In this document: piece after piece, positions 31,712 to 40,303 of the stretch
How positions within the stretch are numbered: position 1 is the stretch's first letter
How the letters are laid out: every line of letters begins with the position of its first letter
Assembly (NCBI GenBank): GCA_023417935.1
Contig: JAEZDY010000023.1
Coordinates: 248,001-312,000, forward strand
Reading direction: 5' to 3'
Length of the DNA: 64,000 nt
Source: Bacteroidota bacterium
GTDB lineage: Bacteria; Bacteroidota; Bacteroidia; Bacteroidales; Lentimicrobiaceae
Translations under genes and position numbers: made by a program
Notes under the pieces: model-generated
Seen by the model: the letters and a program-made list of their open reading frames with translations, nothing else
Told to the model about the DNA's origin: nothing
Databases searched by the model: none

Positions 31712-33865
31712 TCAATTTTGATTCTGCGCCTCCTTAATTGATAGTGATATTCTCTTTCTGGCAACATCCACTTCCATTACCTTCACTTTTACTGCCTGTG
31801 TTAGTTTGATCACTTCGTTCGGGTCTTTAACGAAGCGGTTTGCAAGCTGACTCACATGCACAAGGCCATCCTGGTGTACCCCGATGTCAACAAATGCACC
31901 GAAGGCTGTTATATTGGTGACTATGCCGTTGAGTATCATGCCCGGCTTCAGGTCTTCTATTGAATTGATGTTTTTGTCGAATTCAAAAAGATCGAACTTC
32001 TCCCTTGGATCTAGTCCGGGCTTTGAAAGTTCCTCCAGGATATCAACAATGGTAGGGAGTCCCGCTTTGTCTGTAATGAATTGCTCGGGCCTGATCTTTG
32101 CCCTGATGTCTTTATTGCCCACCAGTTCTTTTACGCTGCAGTTGAGAGCACCGGCCATCTTATTCACAATATGGTAACTTTCAGGATGTACTGCACTGCT
32201 ATCGAGGGGGTTCTCTGCATCTCTGATCCTTAAAAAGCCTGCAGCCTGTTCAAAGGCTTTATCGCCGAAGCGACTAACCTTCAGCAGTTCTTCCCGTGAG
32301 CGGAAGGCTCCATTCTTTTTGCGATGTTGTACTATCTTTTCAGCGAGTGATGGGCCTACGCCTGATACGAAACTTAGCAATTGCTTGCTGGCAGTATTAA
32401 GCTCCACTCCTACCAGGTTCACGCAATTAACCACTGTATCCTCCAGACTGCGGTTAAGGGCTGCCTGATTTACATCGTGCTGATACTGTCCTACTCCAAT
32501 CGACTTAGGATCGATCTTTACCAATTCGGCCAATGGATCCATTAACCGGCGTCCAATGGAAACAGCTCCTCTTACCGTAACATCGTATTCAGGGAATTCC
32601 TCCCTCGCAACCGAAGATGCTGAATATACTGATGCACCACTTTCATTTACCATGATGCTCACTACGGGTCTGTCGAAAGGTATTCTCCTGATGAAGTTTT
32701 CAGTTTCACGTCCTGCAGTACCGTTTCCTATGGCAATTGCTTCAATGCCGTAAGCTGCTACAAGATTTTTGATCTTCGATACAGCCGGACCAACTTCATT
32801 TTGTGGTGGATGCGGATAAATGGTTTCGTTATGAAGCAAGTTGCCCTGCCGGTCGAGACAAACTACCTTGCATCCTGTGCGGAAGCCCGGGTCAATAGCA
32901 AGTACCATCTTCTGTCCAAGGGGCGGTGCCAGCAGTAACTGTCTAAGGTTGATGGTAAATACCCTGATTGCTTCGAGATCGGCCTTTTCCTTGACTATCT
33001 GGCGCATTTCATTCTCAATGGATGGCTTTAACAAACGCTTGTATGAATCTTTGATGGCCAGTTCTACCTGCTGGGCTGCAGGGTTGGCTGCTTTAATGAA
33101 AACACGGTTAAGGACCTCAATAGGGGTGTTTTCTTCCGGATCAATTGATAACTTCAAAAAGCCTTCTTCTTCACCCCTGAACATGGCTAATATGCGGTGT
33201 GAGGGTGCTTTAATCAGATTCTCACGCACATCATAATAGTTCTGGTACAACATGCCCTCTAGCTCTTTTCCTTTAACAGGCTTTGAGCTAATAGCAGCCT
33301 CTCGGGTGAAAACATGCCGCATTCTCTCACGGGCAGTCTTATCCTCACTAATCCATTCGGCAATAATATCGCGCGCCCCTGATAAAGCATCTTCAATAGT
33401 GATTACCGACTTTTCAGGATTTATGAACTCCTCAGCCTTAAGCTCAGGATCAACAGGCATTTGCTTCATAAGCAACACTGCCAGAGGCTCAAGGTCACGT
33501 TCACGTGCAATAGTAGCCCTGGTTCTGCGCTTTGGTTTATATGGCAGGTATATATCCTCAAGTTCAGTAAGTGTAGCTGCATTAACAACTTCCTTTTCAA
33601 GTTCGGGGGTAAGAACCTCAAGCTCAGTCAATGAACTGATGATAAAGCTTCTGCGCTTTTCAAGTTCCTGCAGTCCTTCATAATTGTCGCGTACCGATGC
33701 CAGCACCACTTCATCCATGCCACCGGTCATTTCTTTACGATACCTTGCGAGGAAGGGAATTGTAGCGCCCCCATCCATAAGATTGATGGTGTTGAATACC
33801 TGCCAAACCTGCAGACTCATTGTTTTACTTATCTGTGCTGCGAACCATTCCTTACTACGTTCCAT
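31712..33865 (-). CDS. tex: Tex-family RNA-binding transcription accessory protein
   Basis: 717 aa. The N-terminal Tex domain includes GATIPFLARYRKEMTGGMDE and LEDIYLPYKPKRRTRATIARE. The YqgF-like RNase H fold has AIDPGFRTGCKVVCLD, and the HhH part has LLSFVSGVGPSLAEKIVQHRKKNG. A C-terminal S1 domain has LKPGMILNGIVTNITAFGAFVDIGVHQDGLVHVSQL. Tex proteins bind RNA and affect transcription and ribosome quality control; the precise role differs among bacteria. Length and domain order are normal. It stands as a single transcription unit. Confidence 0.97.
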   Translation of the reverse strand: MERSKEWFAAQISKTMSLQVWQVFNTINLMDGGATIPFLARYRKEMTGGMDEVVLASVRDNYEGLQELEKRRSFIISSLTELEVLTPELEKEVVNAATLTELEDIYLPYKPKRRTRATIARERDLEPLAVLLMKQMPVDPELKAEEFINPEKSVITIEDALSGARDIIAEWISEDKTARERMRHVFTREAAISSKPVKGKELEGMLYQNYYDVRENLIKAPSHRILAMFRGEEEGFLKLSIDPEENTPIEVLNRVFIKAANPAAQQVELAIKDSYKRLLKPSIENEMRQIVKEKADLEAIRVFTINLRQLLLAPPLGQKMVLAIDPGFRTGCKVVCLDRQGNLLHNETIYPHPPQNEVGPAVSKIKNLVAAYGIEAIAIGNGTAGRETENFIRRIPFDRPVVSIMVNESGASVYSASSVAREEFPEYDVTVRGAVSIGRRLMDPLAELVKIDPKSIGVGQYQHDVNQAALNRSLEDTVVNCVNLVGVELNTASKQLLSFVSGVGPSLAEKIVQHRKKNGAFRSREELLKVSRFGDKAFEQAAGFLRIRDAENPLDSSAVHPESYHIVNKMAGALNCSVKELVGNKDIRAKIRPEQFITDKAGLPTIVDILEELSKPGLDPREKFDLFEFDKNINSIEDLKPGMILNGIVTNITAFGAFVDIGVHQDGLVHVSQLANRFVKDPNEVIKLTQAVKVKVMEVDVARKRISLSIKEAQNQN

Positions 33866-34057
33866 TGTATTATTTTTTACTATTCATTTAATCAACTCCA
33901 ATAAGAGCATCTAAACTCTTTATATTCGGCTGTTCTTTATCTTAAAGTTTTTAAGCAAAGCATCTGCCATCTCAAACACTTGTATTACCTGGCGCACGCT
34001 ACGTACCCGGCATTAGCACTAATTATCAATAATTACAACTGATTTTTCCGGGTACAA

Positions 34058-34765
34058 CTATTCATCAATACTTGCATTTTTACTTTTAACCCCTGTTATA
34101 AAGCAATTTGGCGTATCCTTATTAACCAGGATCTTAACTACTTCAGTTTTCTCAAAGATAGTTTGAAAATACCTTGTTAGCATGAGTACACCGCTTTCAT
34201 CAGCCAGTGAAGTCTGAAGTTTGTTAAACACCACCTTACCACCCGGTTTGAGTAGTTTTGAAAGCATCCTTACGAATTTCAGTGTTTCAAACTTAACAGG
34301 CACTTTATCATCTATGTAAATGTCAAAAACGATAAAGTCGTACGCTTCCTTACACTCAATAGCGAAGGCATAGGCGTCACTTATAACCACTCTGAGGCCT
34401 GACAGCTTATCGAGGGCAAAGTGCTTCCTGGCAGCCTCTATTACAGCGGGATCAATATCCACTCCTGTGATTGGACAATCAAGTTCAAGCTCATTGCGTA
34501 TGATGTTTGCAACACTTCCGGCACCTAGTCCAAGCAATAAAACTTCCGAATCTGAATTAATTATAGGTTGGTCTTTTTTAAAGTACCTTCTGAATGCATC
34601 ATGCAAAGGACCAAATGAGTAATTTACACTTCCGGCATTCAATTGGTAACGGCCATTAATAAGAGCTACCTCCAGCAGAGGATTGACCTCACTATCAAAA
34701 GTCTCTATCACTTTCTCTTTGAAGAAGCTGTTTAAATATTCGGATATTTTTTTCCCTTGACTCAT
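34058..34765 (-). CDS. Spermidine synthase-fold methyltransferase-like protein
   Basis: 235 aa. The Rossmann core shows VLLLGLGAGSVANIIRNE, a DIDPAVIEAARKHF acidic loop and YDFIVFDIYIDDKVP, as in spermidine synthase relatives. The N-terminus has a short VNYSFGPLHDAF segment in place of the polyamine gatekeeping region, and no speD or other polyamine gene is nearby. It may be a methyltransferase or an aminopropyltransferase homolog with a different substrate. Its 5' side is bounded by a hairpin terminator at 34804-34824 that ends the upstream T9SS gene. Confidence 0.8.
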   Translation of the reverse strand: MSQGKKISEYLNSFFKEKVIETFDSEVNPLLEVALINGRYQLNAGSVNYSFGPLHDAFRRYFKKDQPIINSDSEVLLLGLGAGSVANIIRNELELDCPITGVDIDPAVIEAARKHFALDKLSGLRVVISDAYAFAIECKEAYDFIVFDIYIDDKVPVKFETLKFVRMLSKLLKPGGKVVFNKLQTSLADESGVLMLTRYFQTIFEKTEVVKILVNKDTPNCFITGVKSKNASIDE

Positions 34766-34803
34766 TAATTTTTCATGAATTGCCTTCTACTGCAAAAATA
34801 AAA

Positions 34804-34824
34804 AAAGCCGGGATAACCGGCTTT
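34804..34824 (-). terminator. Terminator of the T9SS type B gene
   Basis: AAAGCCGG and CCGGCTTT pair around five bases; on the minus strand a T6 run follows directly. It lies 24 bp after the stop of the gene at 34848. Confidence 0.85.
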
Positions 34825-34847
34825 ATTATTAATCATATAATGTACGT

Positions 34848-36764
34848 TTACCTGAAAAGCATTATAGTACCGTTAAGTTTAATCATTCCATTAGTCATCT
34901 GATTACCCGGTACATTCAGTGCAATGCGCCAATTGTATATACCCGCAGGTGCAGGAGTTGACCCAATCTTACCATCCCATTTATCCTGGATGTCAAAGGT
35001 CTCCCAGATTAACTGTCCCCATTTGTTATATACTCTGAGAGAGAAGTCAATAACTCCTTCGCTTGGTCCTATAGCCTTAAAATAATCATTAACCCCATTA
35101 TTATCAGGCGAGAAAGCATTTGGGATTTTAAGATCAAGCTCCATTACATTCAGGGTATCCATGTTTTTGCAACAGTTCATATCTTCAACTAGCACGGTGT
35201 AATCACCTTTTTCGGTGATTGTATATCCGATATTGGTACTGCCATCTTGCCAGAAGTATGAATACATTCCTTCTGTAGCATATACAGGATAACTTGAACC
35301 TTCAACGATGTAAACGCTGTCATAAGCAAATATATCAGATGGAAGTGGATTAATAGTAACTTTTAATGAATCAGTCCAACTCTTGCCACCATAATTTTCA
35401 GTGTACTTTACAGTAAAGTCACCGGCTTTACTAAACATATGGGATTCAGTCACAGAGCCGGTTACAATATTTGTAGGAGAGTCAGGATCGCCGAAGTTCC
35501 AGTCAACGCTTGTAACATTTTTCTGATTAAGCAATGTAAAAACTGTGGGATCACCATCGCATTTAGTATCATAGTCAACTGCCGGAATATCGAGATAAGT
35601 TGACACAAAATTTGGAAGCCCATTAAATGCTTTTACTCCATTTAACCCAAATGCAATCTCGTTGTAATTGCAATCAAGTGCCTCACGGTTTGGGTTTTCA
35701 ATAGCACCTAAAACTGCCTGGTTTCTTCTCAATACATATATCTGACCATTCCTAGCTAACTGCACCTGCATAACATCATCATTAAGAGGTACATCATTCA
35801 GCAGTGTTTCAGTAGCTCCATTTAGAAGGTCGTATTGATACAGACGGTTATTTTCTCCATTCATTGAAGAAAGCTTAACTGCAGTTGCATATACCTTAGT
35901 CCCGTCAGGTGAGAATTCAACTGAATAAGGTCCGTGATTTGGCGAAGGAAGAGTTACATTTATTGTAGTTGGATTACTTACTTCACCCGTAGCATTGTTA
36001 AATGAAAATACCTGAACAATGCCATGGCCGTATGAGGTTAGAGCTATTTTATCACCTTTTGGTGAAAATTTAATATTACCGGTGAGTTCATTCGCAAAGA
36101 TATCATCACTTATAGTAACACCTGCTGAGCTTTCAACTGCATTAGTTTCAACTCCTGACTCTGTTACTTTGAAAGCATGAAATTTATTGTCGTTCATGCT
36201 ATGTGTCATTACCCAGAAATTGATGCCATCTGCATGCTTAACACCAGCTAGTAAAGGAGCTGCATTTCCAAGAAGTTGTGTGTTCAGTTCCATTACCTGC
36301 CCATGTCCGGCACTTGCTGTCAGGTCCACTCTTGAAACATTAAGTCCCTTAGTACCAACATTTGTCACCTGGTCAGTGGTAAAAACGTAAAGCATTTGTT
36401 CTACAGAAGGGTTCTGTATAATCAATGCCGACTGAGGTGATCCGGGATTTCCGGCCAGGGATGTCTCATTAGGATTAATGTTAGCATGACTACTATTGAA
36501 CACTTTGTCGCCAATAGAGTATAACAATAGGTTTCCATCAGCATCTGAGAGAACTGCGCAACTATTACCAGCCGAAAGTGTTCTGACAGTTGCTGGCAGA
36601 TTATTCACCTGAACAGTACCATCTGAAAAAGTGAGCCCAGCATTAAAGTAAAAGAGCCAGTTATCAGTTTGACGAGGCGTTACGTATGAGCATCTGTTCG
36701 ATTGCGCGAGGGCAGTAAACTCCGCAAGGAGAATCAGTAAGGCAATAAGTTTGATCTTCTTCAT
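34848..36764 (-). CDS. T9SS type B (gliding motility-associated C-terminal) surface protein
   Basis: 638 aa. A signal peptide (MKKIKLIALLILLAEFTALAQS) is followed by a beta-propeller-like region (residues about 25-390) with FSPKGDKIALTSYG and VEFSPDGTKVYATA repeats. A PKD domain (VDWNFGDPDSP, about 420-470) comes next. The C-terminus is the gliding motility-associated type B sorting domain: IPNAFSPDNNGVNDYFKAIG, FSLRVYNKWGQLIWET, WDGKIGSTPAPAGIYNWRI. Type B cargoes are exported by T9SS and often retained at the surface. It begins a run of three large cargo genes on the minus strand. Confidence 0.92.
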   Translation of the reverse strand: MKKIKLIALLILLAEFTALAQSNRCSYVTPRQTDNWLFYFNAGLTFSDGTVQVNNLPATVRTLSAGNSCAVLSDADGNLLLYSIGDKVFNSSHANINPNETSLAGNPGSPQSALIIQNPSVEQMLYVFTTDQVTNVGTKGLNVSRVDLTASAGHGQVMELNTQLLGNAAPLLAGVKHADGINFWVMTHSMNDNKFHAFKVTESGVETNAVESSAGVTISDDIFANELTGNIKFSPKGDKIALTSYGHGIVQVFSFNNATGEVSNPTTINVTLPSPNHGPYSVEFSPDGTKVYATAVKLSSMNGENNRLYQYDLLNGATETLLNDVPLNDDVMQVQLARNGQIYVLRRNQAVLGAIENPNREALDCNYNEIAFGLNGVKAFNGLPNFVSTYLDIPAVDYDTKCDGDPTVFTLLNQKNVTSVDWNFGDPDSPTNIVTGSVTESHMFSKAGDFTVKYTENYGGKSWTDSLKVTINPLPSDIFAYDSVYIVEGSSYPVYATEGMYSYFWQDGSTNIGYTITEKGDYTVLVEDMNCCKNMDTLNVMELDLKIPNAFSPDNNGVNDYFKAIGPSEGVIDFSLRVYNKWGQLIWETFDIQDKWDGKIGSTPAPAGIYNWRIALNVPGNQMTNGMIKLNGTIMLFR

Positions 36765-36811
36765 TAAGTAACTTATATTTGGTCGTTAGATTTTTTGATT
36801 TTTATAGGTAT

Positions 36812-39800
36812 TTACCTGATGATAATTTTTTGAATTATTACAGCTTCATTATTTGAGAGCTTCAGGAAATAAATCCCTTTCTGAGCATTGCCCAGATTCA
36901 GTTCCTCACGGAAAACCTTATTACCCACCAGCATGTAGTCAGTTGAGTAAACTATCAATCCCTGAGCATTATATACATCAACTTTGGTTGTACCCTTCAG
37001 ATCTTCAATAAGCATATTAAAGATGCCATTTCCTGAAGGATTAGGGTAAACTTTCAATCTGTTATCAGCCTTTATTTCCTCAATGCCATAACTGCAGTTT
37101 GAGAAAGTGAAAGAGGCAGTAATATTTGCAGTATTGCTGCAACCGGTTTCAGGATTGGTAACTATAACATTATATTGTTGCATGTCAAAACTGATACCCG
37201 AAGTTGCCAGCAAAATTGACTGGTCAATTGAGCCATTACTCCATAGATAGGTTGACCCAGGATTACCTGCACTAATAGGAATGGTATCAAATACACATAG
37301 ACCAATTTCGGAAGGACTAATTACAGTAACTTTCGGGTCATCAGGAATGAGGTCAATTACCGGCAATTGGTTGACAGTTACTGTAACATAACCTGTTGTA
37401 GTGTTGTATCCATCGAAAACATCAACCTGATAAGTAGTAGTCACTGTGGGAGTTACAGTTGGCTCAGCGGATGTTGAATTAAATCCGGCAGGGACTGATG
37501 TCCAGGTGTAAGATGTGTACTCATTTGAGCCACCTGAAGGCAAAGCTTTCAATAAAGTACTTTCGTTCCGACAAATGACCGGTTGCATTGCAATCGGGTT
37601 TACCTGTAGTGGACCGCCTGCTATGTTTACAGTCATTTCATCGGTTTGTTCGCATCCTTTTGCATCAGTAACCAACAGATTAAAACTTGTTGAACCATAA
37701 AGATTATTGGTAAGTGTAGTTTGGGCATTTGGTGTCACAAGCACATTTGCAGGAGTCCATGCATATTGATATGGTGAAACTCCTCCAGTTACTGTCGAAG
37801 CAAGACTTGTTGCGGTACCGTGTGGAATTGTCTTATCCTCACCGGCATTAACTACGGGTTTCTGATTTACAGTAACAGTTGTTTGGGCCTCAATTGTATT
37901 GAAGTTGTCATACACTGATAGATAATATGTAGTAGTAACAGTTGGTGTTACTGTAGGATCTTCAATAGTTGAGGTAAAACCGGGAGGATTTGAAGTCCAG
38001 GAATAAGTATAAATACCTGTTCCCCCGGAAGGAACTGCATTTAACACTGTACTTTCTCCAACACATATTTCAGAAGGTGATGCATTAACCACTCCTGATA
38101 ACGGGCCTCCTGTAATAGTCACAGTCAAATCATCTGACTTCTGGCAACCATTTGCATCTGTTGCTGTAAGCAGGAAGTCAACCGATGCACCAAGTGCAAC
38201 AGTGGTTGGATTAAGTATCGTTGCGTTGTTTACTTTATCAGATGGCGTCCAAAGATAGGTATGTGTCCCTGAACCACCTAAAACACTACCATTTAGCGAA
38301 GTGAAAGTACCGTAAGGAATTGAAACATCACTACCCGCAAAAACTGAAGGAGTTGGATTTATCAGAACAGGTGCTGTAATTGATTTAGAGCAACCATTAT
38401 TAGCTGTTATTGACAGGGTTACATTATACGTGTTTGCATTGGTATATACATGTGTTGGGTTCTGCAAGTTAGAAGTTGCAGTAAGGTCACCAAAATTCCA
38501 CGACCATGAACTAATGCTACCCCCGGTAACAGTGCTCATATCAGTAAACTGTGTGGAGAGGTTCGCACATGGATTGCTTGAATTAAATAAAGGTGTTGGC
38601 TTTGGTTTTACAGTTGCAGTAACTGAACCTGAAGTAGTACCACTGCACCCACTATTGCTGATATCACTCAGGGTATAAGTTACAGTATCATTTGGGTACA
38701 CCCAAAAAGTATGTGTTGGTTGCCAGAAGTTAATGATAGTAGGTATTCCTGAACCACTGTTAAGTACCGCTCTGTATGGGCCTAAGCTAGTAGCAACTAT
38801 CTGTAATTGAATAGAGTCACCCTGGCAAATTGTAGTGGGTGTAAGTGCTGATAAAGTACCGGTTGGAGGGGCAATAACATTCACATTCGTAATAGCCGGA
38901 TCACTCTGAATACCCTGAACAGTAATAGTAACTGAATAAACGCCGCTATTAATTGCCTGAGCGTTTGTAATTGTTGGATTTTGCTGACTACTGGTGAATC
39001 CATTAGGACCTGTCCATTGGTATGTTGCACCAGGTGCGTTTGCTGCATTTAATTGTATGGTGTTACCAAAACATACAGGTGAATTACTTGATGCAGCGGG
39101 TGGAAGAATGGTACAGTCTGTTGATCCGTTACCGGCAGTTTGGCTGAAGGTTATATTTCCTGCAACATTGGAATAATTGGTTATTAATAATATAAAGTAC
39201 TGCCCGGTTTGTCCACCTACTATATGAGCATGTTCAACACTACTCCCATCATAACTGCAATCATGAAGGTTTCCTGAAGGATAGAAATTTGGATTTGAAG
39301 TATTATTTGGACAAGAAGAACAGTTAGCTGTAAGCTGAGCAACGCAGGGAGTAACGGGGTTGGCATAAGGCCCCCAAAGTGCAAAATCAATATCTAAGCT
39401 AGTATTATTCAACTTTTTACCTACCATTCTGATTGTAATATCACCTGGGTCCTCTATTTTCATGTGATACCAAACAGGATTAGGAGTTGAACCTAAGCAT
39501 CCGTAATTCGGACCTGATTGCCCATTTCCAGTATTTACACCTGCTGGAAAGGAATAAATGGTACCGGTACAAAAAGGCAGGGACTTATGGCATGAATCAT
39601 TTTGTATGTCAGTGGGCGCTTTAATTCCCATAATAAAATCCATTACCTGGTCACCATATATGTCCTGACATGAAGCCATTAGGGAGCCTTTTACTTCTTT
39701 ATCATATTGAGCATCAAGTTGCAATGTTTTTTCAAGGTAACCTGTCGCTTTGTTATATATCCCCTGTAAGGACGTTTTTGAATCAGCAGATGTAATTTCC

Positions 39801-40054
39801 ACAATGCCTTTGCCATCAATGGCCTTGCATACTATGCTCTTATCATCAAGCAACTCGTGATATAACCAGACACGATTGAATAATCCATCTTCAAGTTGCA
39901 GAAAATCAACAACTACCTTATTGTCGGCCGTATTCAATGTCACAACATCATGATTTACCTGCAACTGTTGCGCATAGGCATCATGAAAATTAAAAAAAGC
40001 CAAAGCTGCCAAAGCAACTGCAATAATCTTAATTCTAAAAGTAAAACTTTTCAT
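36812..40054 (-). CDS. Large multidomain T9SS type A surface protein
   Basis: 1080 aa. A signal peptide ends at about AYAQQ. Residues about 150-310 form a Cys-rich module (FCTGTIYSFPAG, PNPVWYHMKIEDPGDITIRM). Ig/PKD-like repeats follow: WNFGDLTATSNLQNPTHVYTNANTYNVTLSI (PKD), and a two-part module of about 170 residues present twice (IPYGTFTSLNGSVLGG and IPHGTATSLASTVTGG, each with SEICVGES-like or PVICRNES-like partners). The C-terminus is T9SS type A (RLKVYPNPSGNGIFNM, IYFLKLSNNEAVIIQKIIIR). It is probably a surface adhesin or structural protein. It shares modules with the next gene at 40304. Confidence 0.9.
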   Translation of the reverse strand: MKSFTFRIKIIAVALAALAFFNFHDAYAQQLQVNHDVVTLNTADNKVVVDFLQLEDGLFNRVWLYHELLDDKSIVCKAIDGKGIVEITSADSKTSLQGIYNKATGYLEKTLQLDAQYDKEVKGSLMASCQDIYGDQVMDFIMGIKAPTDIQNDSCHKSLPFCTGTIYSFPAGVNTGNGQSGPNYGCLGSTPNPVWYHMKIEDPGDITIRMVGKKLNNTSLDIDFALWGPYANPVTPCVAQLTANCSSCPNNTSNPNFYPSGNLHDCSYDGSSVEHAHIVGGQTGQYFILLITNYSNVAGNITFSQTAGNGSTDCTILPPAASSNSPVCFGNTIQLNAANAPGATYQWTGPNGFTSSQQNPTITNAQAINSGVYSVTITVQGIQSDPAITNVNVIAPPTGTLSALTPTTICQGDSIQLQIVATSLGPYRAVLNSGSGIPTIINFWQPTHTFWVYPNDTVTYTLSDISNSGCSGTTSGSVTATVKPKPTPLFNSSNPCANLSTQFTDMSTVTGGSISSWSWNFGDLTATSNLQNPTHVYTNANTYNVTLSITANNGCSKSITAPVLINPTPSVFAGSDVSIPYGTFTSLNGSVLGGSGTHTYLWTPSDKVNNATILNPTTVALGASVDFLLTATDANGCQKSDDLTVTITGGPLSGVVNASPSEICVGESTVLNAVPSGGTGIYTYSWTSNPPGFTSTIEDPTVTPTVTTTYYLSVYDNFNTIEAQTTVTVNQKPVVNAGEDKTIPHGTATSLASTVTGGVSPYQYAWTPANVLVTPNAQTTLTNNLYGSTSFNLLVTDAKGCEQTDEMTVNIAGGPLQVNPIAMQPVICRNESTLLKALPSGGSNEYTSYTWTSVPAGFNSTSAEPTVTPTVTTTYQVDVFDGYNTTTGYVTVTVNQLPVIDLIPDDPKVTVISPSEIGLCVFDTIPISAGNPGSTYLWSNGSIDQSILLATSGISFDMQQYNVIVTNPETGCSNTANITASFTFSNCSYGIEEIKADNRLKVYPNPSGNGIFNMLIEDLKGTTKVDVYNAQGLIVYSTDYMLVGNKVFREELNLGNAQKGIYFLKLSNNEAVIIQKIIIR

Positions 40055-40303
40055 TTGTAATTGTTTTTCCCGTCTTTTATCTAAAGTAAATCCTAATTAC
40101 GCTTTAATGTAGAGATATTATCAATATTTTAATATGGTTTAATAATATCAGTTCCCGGTATAATGGCTAATTAATTAAAATATTCCCGATAATCAGTGTC
40201 CAGGACTTAAGTGCTCAAAATTAAAAATTTATTGACCATTTCAACCGTAAAAATTAAAAAATAAACCATGAAAGTCAAATATGATATCTGGCATCAGTGT
40301 GAT

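Noticed and set aside
34058..34765. Genuine spermidine synthase
   Set aside because: The gatekeeping and polyamine-binding segments are weak and no polyamine genes are near, so only the fold is assigned.
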